Positions 58,167-64,000 of a DNA stretch of 64,000 nucleotides are shown piece after piece; the stretch's first letter is position 1; each line of letters opens with the position of its first letter. The position numbers and the translations under genes are program-made. The DNA is taken from the NCBI GenBank assembly GCA_038501195.1, contig JBBPUQ010000004.1, forward strand, positions 4,168,001-4,232,000, written 5' to 3'. This DNA comes from Nemania diffusa (taxonomy: Eukaryota; Ascomycota; Sordariomycetes; Xylariales; Xylariaceae). Under the pieces are notes generated by a model, which was given only the letters and a program-made list of their open reading frames with translations, was not told where the DNA came from and searched no databases.

Positions 58167-59174
58167 TCACAGAAAGTTGCAGTTTCGCTTCTTCTTCTTA
58201 AAAGCGCGTACGCCAGGGATGCCGGCGTTTTCTTTCTCTTTGCGGCCTAAAAGACCGGAAACGGACCCCTTTGGAGCTGCCGCCATGGCAGCGTCGAGGT
58301 TCCTCCGATCATTCATGACGACGGTGTGAATGGCACTCTCGAAGATCTCGTCCACGCCTACCATTTCCTTGCTGCTGCACTCCATGTATTGGGCGCCCAT
58401 CTTCTTAGCGACGACCATTCCCTGTTCGGTTGTGACAGGTGTAAGACCTTGGGTCTTGAGCATTTCGATGCAGGTCTTCTTGTGTCGTAAATCGGATTTC
58501 AAGCCGATAAGAACGAGGGGGGTGTAGGGGCAGAAATGTAGGACCTCGGGGTACCACTTGTTGACAAATGTTAGCGTTGTTGCTAGGCGACGGGAGCGAA
58601 GGTGCGACGACAAACCTTATCCAAAACGTTGTCCAGGGAGTTCGGGCAGTCAATGGCGAAGCAAACGAAGATCAAGTCTGTCTCTGGGTATGACAACGGC
58701 CGTAATCTGTCGTATTCTTCTTGTCCGGCGGTATCCCACAGCGCGAGCTCGACAGTCTTACCGCTTTGTTGGTGTGTCGGATAAGTGATGTAGTTCTCGA
58801 AGACCGTAGGGACGTATTTCTAATCGCGCCAGTTAGTTAGTAGCAAGTCACCAGAGAGGTCTGCGAAAGTGGCTTACCTCTGGAAAGTAACCTTGACTGT
58901 AGCTGATCAATAGACATGTCTTGCCGCATCCGCCGTCCCCAACAACAACAATCTTCTTAGAGTAGGCGGGAGCGTCGGTCATATGTGTTGCTGATGATTC
59001 CCTCCCCGTTGTTGATGTGCTGCTCATGACGGTGCTGACTGTGCCTTCGCTGGCCCGCGTGTTACGCCCTTGCCTGCGATCTGTTGGCTTGCGCTGGAGG
59101 CCATTGTCATATTTTTCCACCATAGGCTGGCTGTTGTTGCCATAGTAGGCGGGTCTGGACTGCGAGTACGCCAT
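58167..59174 (-). CDS. RHO4: Rho4-type small GTPase
   Basis: Three exons (59174-58878, 58819-58616, 58556-58167) over introns of 58 and 59 nt, all phase 0, give 296 residues. The G1 loop is G-D-G-G-C-G-K-T (79-86), the switch II D-T-A-G-Q-E begins about 128, switch I is Y-V-P-T-V-F-E-N-Y, and the Rho insert region is present. The C-terminus is a polybasic K-K-K-K-R-N followed by the CaaX box C-N-F-L, predicted to be geranylgeranylated. The long N-terminal extension of about 70 residues and the insert sequence [10 protein letters not shown] identify the Rho4 branch, a GTPase acting in septum formation and actin ring assembly in filamentous fungi. Its neighbours have no known link. Confidence 0.92.
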
Positions 59175-60100
59175 AGTGGGCGCGTCGATGAGAATGCGAC
59201 GGGATATTGTTGGATAAATTCCAGACGTACTAAAATTAGTGCCAGACCCAAGTAGGTGAAAGACAGTGATGAATGGGATTGGGCAATTGGGCAATTGGGC
59301 TGGAATGAAGGTGAGATTTTTTATGTAGAATCAAAAAGTAGGTAGGGAATTTGGGATTGCGAGGGAGAAAAACACAGAGAGCTACGTTCGCGAGGTGTGG
59401 CGCCTATGTAGGTGGTTAATGCAGAGGTGCAGAGGTGCAGCGCTGCAGTGTTTGTATCTGGTTGGTGGGCGGGATAGAGTTGGGTTTGGGCGGCCGGTCT
59501 GGGATCATGTATTTCGTCAGTGGTCAATACAGTCGTCAGGGCAACTGGGACCGTGATGACCTGATAACCGTTGTTTCAAAACCCTATCACGCCCTATCGA
59601 TACCGATTGCCCCACTCTTTCGCTCTATTCGGGGCGTACGAGGCTTAGCTGAACTTTCCTATTTTAGCACAGGGTCAGGTACACAGAGCGGACACTCCAA
59701 GATCAGCATTCCTGAGGTGTCGTAAATGGACTTGGTGCAAACTTTTGAGCAGGTAAAGTTGCTCAAGATATATCCAACTTAAAACTCTCAAAATTTCAGT
59801 TCGCGCTCCTGAATCACTCTTTACCTAGTCATCGTCACCCACGTGTCCTCCGGTCCAGAGCCGGTTCCATCCGCCCCAACAGATCACCAGCGACCCGTGC
59901 ACGCCCCGGTATCTGCAGCACAGTACTAGATACAGTACACACTATCTAGATACCTACCTCTTTCCCAATTCGGCTCGGTCCCACTTCCACGCGCCAAATT
60001 TTCTTCCGCACCATAAAACACGGCGTTCGTCCATTTCGCCCTTTCAACACTACAAACTTCGACTTGTGTACAGAATACTTGCTGTTGCAACTGGTCCACG
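59175..60100. other. Divergent promoter region of RHO4 and elongin C
   Basis: About 925 bp. The RHO4 leader is T/A-rich. No gene is supportable; the duplicated GCAATTGG near 59281-59300 and GCAGAGGT near 59421-59436 are small local repeats. Confidence 0.45.
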
Positions 60101-60764
60101 ATGATGATGTCTGACGCCTCGGGACAAAGCAAGTATGTTACTCTGGTCTCAAGCGATGGCTTTGAGTTCGTCGTGCTCCGAGAAGCTGTCCTAGTCAGTT
60201 CGGCGATCAAGGGCATGCTGGATCCGAAGAGTGAGTGACCCAGCGGATTATGAAGAAGCCGTTCATTATCCTATCACGCTGGAGATAGATTTCTGACCAT
60301 ACCCTTCAACATAGGTCAGTTTGCCGAATCTCGTACGGGTCGCTGCGTATTCGAAGAAATTAAGTAAGTATGCTTACCGTTACCCCATCCGATCAAATAT
60401 CTTCATCCCCCGAATGCATGATGATCACACAATATTTCGCTGTGTTCTTACTGATGGACCGACATCATGTCTGGTCCGCATGACACCCACTACACTTGAT
60501 CTGACACCTACCACAACCCACCATCTCTTCCCTCTTCTATCCTATGCAGAGTTTTTTTGGGGACAAAGACGGCTGACCAAGAGTGTGTTCAGTGGCATCG
60601 TCCTGGAGAAAGTGGTCGAATACTGCCAATACTGGTATAAGTACAAGGACAGTGAAAACGTTCCTGACATGGAAATTCCCGTGGAGCTGTGCCTCGAACT
60701 CCTCCAGGCCGCCGACTTTCTTGGCTTAGACAGTAAGGGCTCCTCTCGCAAGTCCTCTACGTGA
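60101..60764 (+). CDS. ELC1: Elongin C-like SKP1/BTB-fold protein
   Basis: Three exons (60101-60230, 60315-60363, 60593-60764) over introns of 84 and 229 nt give 116 residues. The sequence K-Y-V-T-L-V-S-S-D-G-F-E-F-V-V and S-S-A-I-K-G-M-L-D-P-K-S-Q-F-A-E-S, then C-V-F-E-E-I-N-G-I-V-L-E-K-V-V-E-Y, matches elongin C, an adaptor of the Cul2/Cul3-type ubiquitin ligase and of RNA polymerase II degradation in yeast. Exon 2 is just 49 nt. After F-L-G-L-D the frame reads on through ten residues to a TGA at 60764; a GTAAGG there could instead be an intron donor, so the last residues are uncertain. ATG 60101 is one of three adjacent ATGs. Confidence 0.88.
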
Positions 60765-61464
60765 ATGCGATGCAGTTCATATAAGAAGCCTAAGAGAGGA
60801 GACACATGACTAATGCGTCGTATGAAGGAACGTGATCTAATGCGGTCATGGTCCATAATCCTGTTGGTGTGTTTTACGTCGACTGGTGTTGAGAGCGGGT
60901 TTAGAGTTGTCTATGCTTTACGGCGTTTAATGGTATGATATGGCGATGGTTTGACAATTTTGATCCCATGGAATTCTAGAATCGGACAGGTACGAGAAAG
61001 TTCGGACAGCCTCATCACCGATATGCAGTTTCTGTTACCTTAAGTTTATCCCGGACAAGACAATCTGCTGCGTTGACTTAAGCACGTAGGGCGACAAACA
61101 GAAGGTGATATTTACCTAGTTTCCGCTAGATGACTCTCATTACACCTTTCCCACTTCCACAACTCCATCTTAGCATATGCGTTCAACTCATCGCTCTCCC
61201 GTGGGTTGAACGTCTAATACCGATGGAAGATTGACAATTCCAATATCCCCCGTCACTCTGCGTGACTTGTATTTTCTCCGTGGAGATCATGCTTTTTAGG
61301 AGGGGAGACATACTCAAACGAACAATATGACAACTTGACAAACTACACAAAGCTATTACACGTTCTTGTGAATTGGTATCTATATCTAGTTAGCAATACC
61401 GAAATCTTTTCGTTCCACTCATTCATTCCACTTGTGATATACATGTCTCTACGAGTTGACTTGC
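60765..61464. other. Convergent 3' intergenic spacer
   Basis: About 700 bp between elongin C and DBR1 3' ends; nothing recognised. Confidence 0.45.
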
Positions 61465-63232
61465 TCATGAATGCCATCCACCTCGACCCCCTCCCCTCCC
61501 CCTCCCTCGCGTAAAGCCCTTGCCACGCTCAAACCCTCCCCGTCCTCCCCTTCCCCCCCTTCCTCCGCCTCCTCCCCTTCCTCCTCGCCCCCCTCTCCCC
61601 CCTCTCCCTCCCCGTTCCCAATGCCCCCCGCCCCCGCCCCCGCCACGGCGCTCGCCAATCCCCGAATCAGGCGGCGGCCCCCTCGCCTTGCGCTCCGCGC
61701 GCTCCTCGGGGCTCGCGTCCCAGAGGTTCGGCACGCCCACGAGCTCGCAGAACGCGGTGGTCTGCGGGTTCGTGTACTCGTCGGGCTGGTGGCGCACGCT
61801 CTCGGGGTCCCCGGGGCCGTGCGGCGGCGCCGTGACGGCGAAGTTGTGCGGCACGGCGAGCCGGCCGGCGCGCACGACGTGTTCGTCGACCCAGGCACGC
61901 TCGGCGTCGATCAGGGGCGCGTAGGCGGCCTCGCCGAGGTCCGGGGGCGTCGGCGCCGAGGGGTCGCCGCCGCCGATGGTCAGGTCCTTGGCGAACACGC
62001 GCGTGATGGCGAGCCATTCGGGGTCGTAGGAGAGGGTGTAGGGTTTGCGGGGTGGGCGGGTTGGGGGGGTCAGCGGGGTCAGGGGGTTGAGCTGGATGAA
62101 TTTGCGGCCGGGGAGGCATTTGTCTAGCGCGAGGAAGCGGGTCGTCGTGTTGGTTATGCTGGCCGGCGTGGGCTGGCCGGGTTGGAGCTTGGGGCCGGAC
62201 TTGGGCTCGGGGTCAGCGGGGGTGGCGAATGATGCGGGGAGTTGCGCCCGTAGTTCGTCTGTCACTCCTGATGCGGGCGGTTGTGATGCTGAGGGCGTGG
62301 GCTCCTCGGCGCTGGGTGCGTCTCCGGCTTCGGGCCCATCATCTTCGTCATCTAGGTCAATTTCATCTGGGTTCCCGGTAGCAGCTTGATCGGGGGCCCA
62401 TGTTGCGGCGGGTGCCTCTTCGACAACTTCGGCGCCGCCGGGCGGTGAGTATCTCTTGAGAGCGGCATACTTGCAATGCAGGTGCGCGGAAAACCAATAT
62501 GCTGGCCTAACTCGATCCATAACATAAGCAGCAGCCGGGTTTCCCAATTTGCCATCAATACTCTCCTGTCTGAAGTCGGGCTTCATTCTCCATAGGTTTT
62601 TAGACTCTCCGTACTGTTCGATGGCCCGCGGCCAATCGTGGCTTAGACCGACATCAACTGGCTCCCTCAGTAGCAGTAGCTTTCGTACATCTACCTCGCG
62701 CACGTGATAGAAGCTCTTGATGTCGTCCCGACTGAAAGGGAGCCGCTCGTGGTGCGGCTTGTTGTAATCAAATCCCTTCCAGATGCCACTCATCCCAGCT
62801 ATGCGTAAGGGCCCGAAATTCAGAACATTGGCGGGACCGAGATAGTACATATTCGGCGCGACCCAGCCACCGTAGTATAGCTCCCATAGATATGAGCTTG
62901 CCTCGTGGTTTCCGCCAATAAAGATGGTCATATAAGGTGCTTTCTTCTCACCATTGTAGTACGCTTGGAAATCACCCAGCTCTCTGTATTTGGCCGGCAC
63001 CGACATGACGGACAGATCTGCGGCGTTGCGCGCTGCCTGGAAGTCGCCGCCAATGATAAGCAAGTCTACGCCATTCCATCCCCGCGCCTCGCTAGCTTTG
63101 GCGACGGAAGAGTAAATGGCGTCGAGCGTTCCATGGCCCTATAATGATGTGAGCAATTAATTGTCATGTCTCTTGTATAAGGGGGCATCCTACACAGCCC
63201 TCAACGGCGACGCGGACCTCTCCTGGATTCAT
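61465..63232 (-). CDS. DBR1: RNA lariat debranching enzyme
   Basis: Two exons (63232-63194 and 63138-61465) over a 55-nt intron, phase 0, give 570 residues. The short first exon (13 residues) supplies the V-A-V-E-G-C that completes the metal-binding V-E-G-C-G-H-G motif across the joint. The calcineurin-like metal sites follow: L-L-I-I-G-G-D-F-Q-A, I-G-G-N-H-E-A-S, L-S-H-D-W-P and S-A-H-L-H-C. Dbr1 cleaves the 2'-5' bond of excised intron lariats in the nucleus. Beyond the catalytic domain are a Pro/Ala/Asp-rich linker (about 240-320) and the DBR1 C-terminal domain (R-F-L-A-L-D-K-C-L-P-G-R). The last 70 residues are an exceptionally Gly/Arg-rich (RGG) tail. Confidence 0.95.
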
Positions 63233-64000
63233 GTTCCGCTTTCTCGAAGCCCGAGACGACGCCGAAAAGAAACAGAGACGAGGACGATGAGTAAGTGTCC
63301 AGCCGCGATTATTTCGGGTGACTGTCCAGATTATCGGGCGTTGCCACAGGGATTTAGCAATGCAAGGTGCCATCCGTTAAACGTGTAAATATGTAGGTGG
63401 CATGGCACAGATTCTGTCGCGCCGTCCTTGGCATTCTCTCACTACCTAGGTACCTACCTTACCACCTGAGATTTCAGTGGGTCTAGCGGCATCAGCCGCT
63501 AACCCTAGCTATCTATCTGGGTACCTACCTAAATGCAACAACGCCTCGCTCTCTGCCTATCGAGGTAGTTCAATTTGGCGTTTCTGGCATTTAGTAAAAC
63601 TACTCATTTATATTCGCCCTTGAAATAAATGTTGTTAATTATTGTCTTCTTACGTTGTCGATTTTCATCTATGTAGAGTCTTCAAAGTTGATTGTCACTC
63701 AAACAGCTTGAAAGCATGATGTGAATAGTTAAAGAGAAGGATCGGTAGGTTTCTTCTTAAAAGCTCAGAATCGAATTTTATTTCTGTATCGTCTAATTAT
63801 TTACCAAGATGTTATAGCTCGCTACCTAGGGTTGTAACCGATCATTCGCCGAGCACCTTCATACGAAGACGCATAGCGTAATTCTCTAAACAGATCTAAG
63901 GTCAGAGAACATTAAGGCCTTGCTTTTTCCTAGTTAGGAGGCTAAAATCATATTTTATGAGGAGACTTCTCTCTCAATCGAAACCAAGCCTGCCTTCTTA
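63233..64000. other. Intergenic sequence at right edge
   Basis: DBR1 promoter plus flanking sequence. A cluster of CCTAGGTACCTACC-type motifs lies at 63443-63530, like that between UPF3 and PPG1. No further gene can be supported. Confidence 0.5.

Overview
The window is nuclear DNA of a filamentous ascomycete (Pezizomycotina, most likely Sordariomycetes). Genes are broken by short introns of about 49-240 nt with GTAAGT-type donors, CTAAC-like branch sites and YAG acceptors. The gene set is fungal (Kre9/KNH1-like protein, HsbA-like protein, DASH subunit Dad1, Rho4, NB-ARC/TPR protein, bZIP-DUF3425), and the intergenic DNA carries the GGTAGGTACCTAGG-type motifs common in Sordariomycetes. The class is an inference; kingdom and phylum are secure. 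About 30 genes were assembled by reading exons across introns, and every exon joint given keeps the reading frame.

Region 1 (0-15 kb): a Kre9/KNH1-like secreted protein, a membrane-anchored amidase, a small one-membrane-segment protein, cytochrome c heme lyase, a DUF647/RUS1-family protein, a four-helix MARVEL-like protein, and a HAD-type 2-haloacid dehalogenase-like gene. Just upstream of the last lies an 872-bp non-autonomous hAT-like transposon with an exact 8-bp target duplication.

Region 2 (15-26 kb) reads as an accessory, lower-GC block: an NB-ARC/TPR (NLR-like) gene with a damaged or unresolved 5' end, dipeptidyl peptidase III, a fungal protein with a Uma2/PD-(D/E)XK-like core, and an alpha/beta hydrolase, separated by long gene-free stretches.

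Region 3 (26-42 kb): a two-RRM protein, a small Cys/His-rich ORF, a GC-rich ochratoxinase-like amidohydrolase next to a bZIP-DUF3425 regulator and a short-chain dehydrogenase, an HsbA-like secreted protein, a Gfo/Idh/MocA oxidoreductase, then a 3.7-kb gene-poor stretch with an AT-rich segment and a 16-bp minisatellite. No polyketide or peptide synthase is present, so this is not a recognisable secondary-metabolite cluster.

Region 4 (42-64 kb) turns into conserved housekeeping: a C2H2-like zinc-finger protein, an Rpr2/Snm1-type RNase P/MRP subunit, ZPR1, two small hypothetical genes (one secreted), UPF3 and PPG1 transcribed divergently, Dad1, Rho4, elongin C and the lariat debranching enzyme DBR1. 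RNA metabolism is prominent here (Snm1/Rpr2, UPF3, DBR1).

No rRNA, tRNA, CRISPR array or complete autonomous transposon was recognised.
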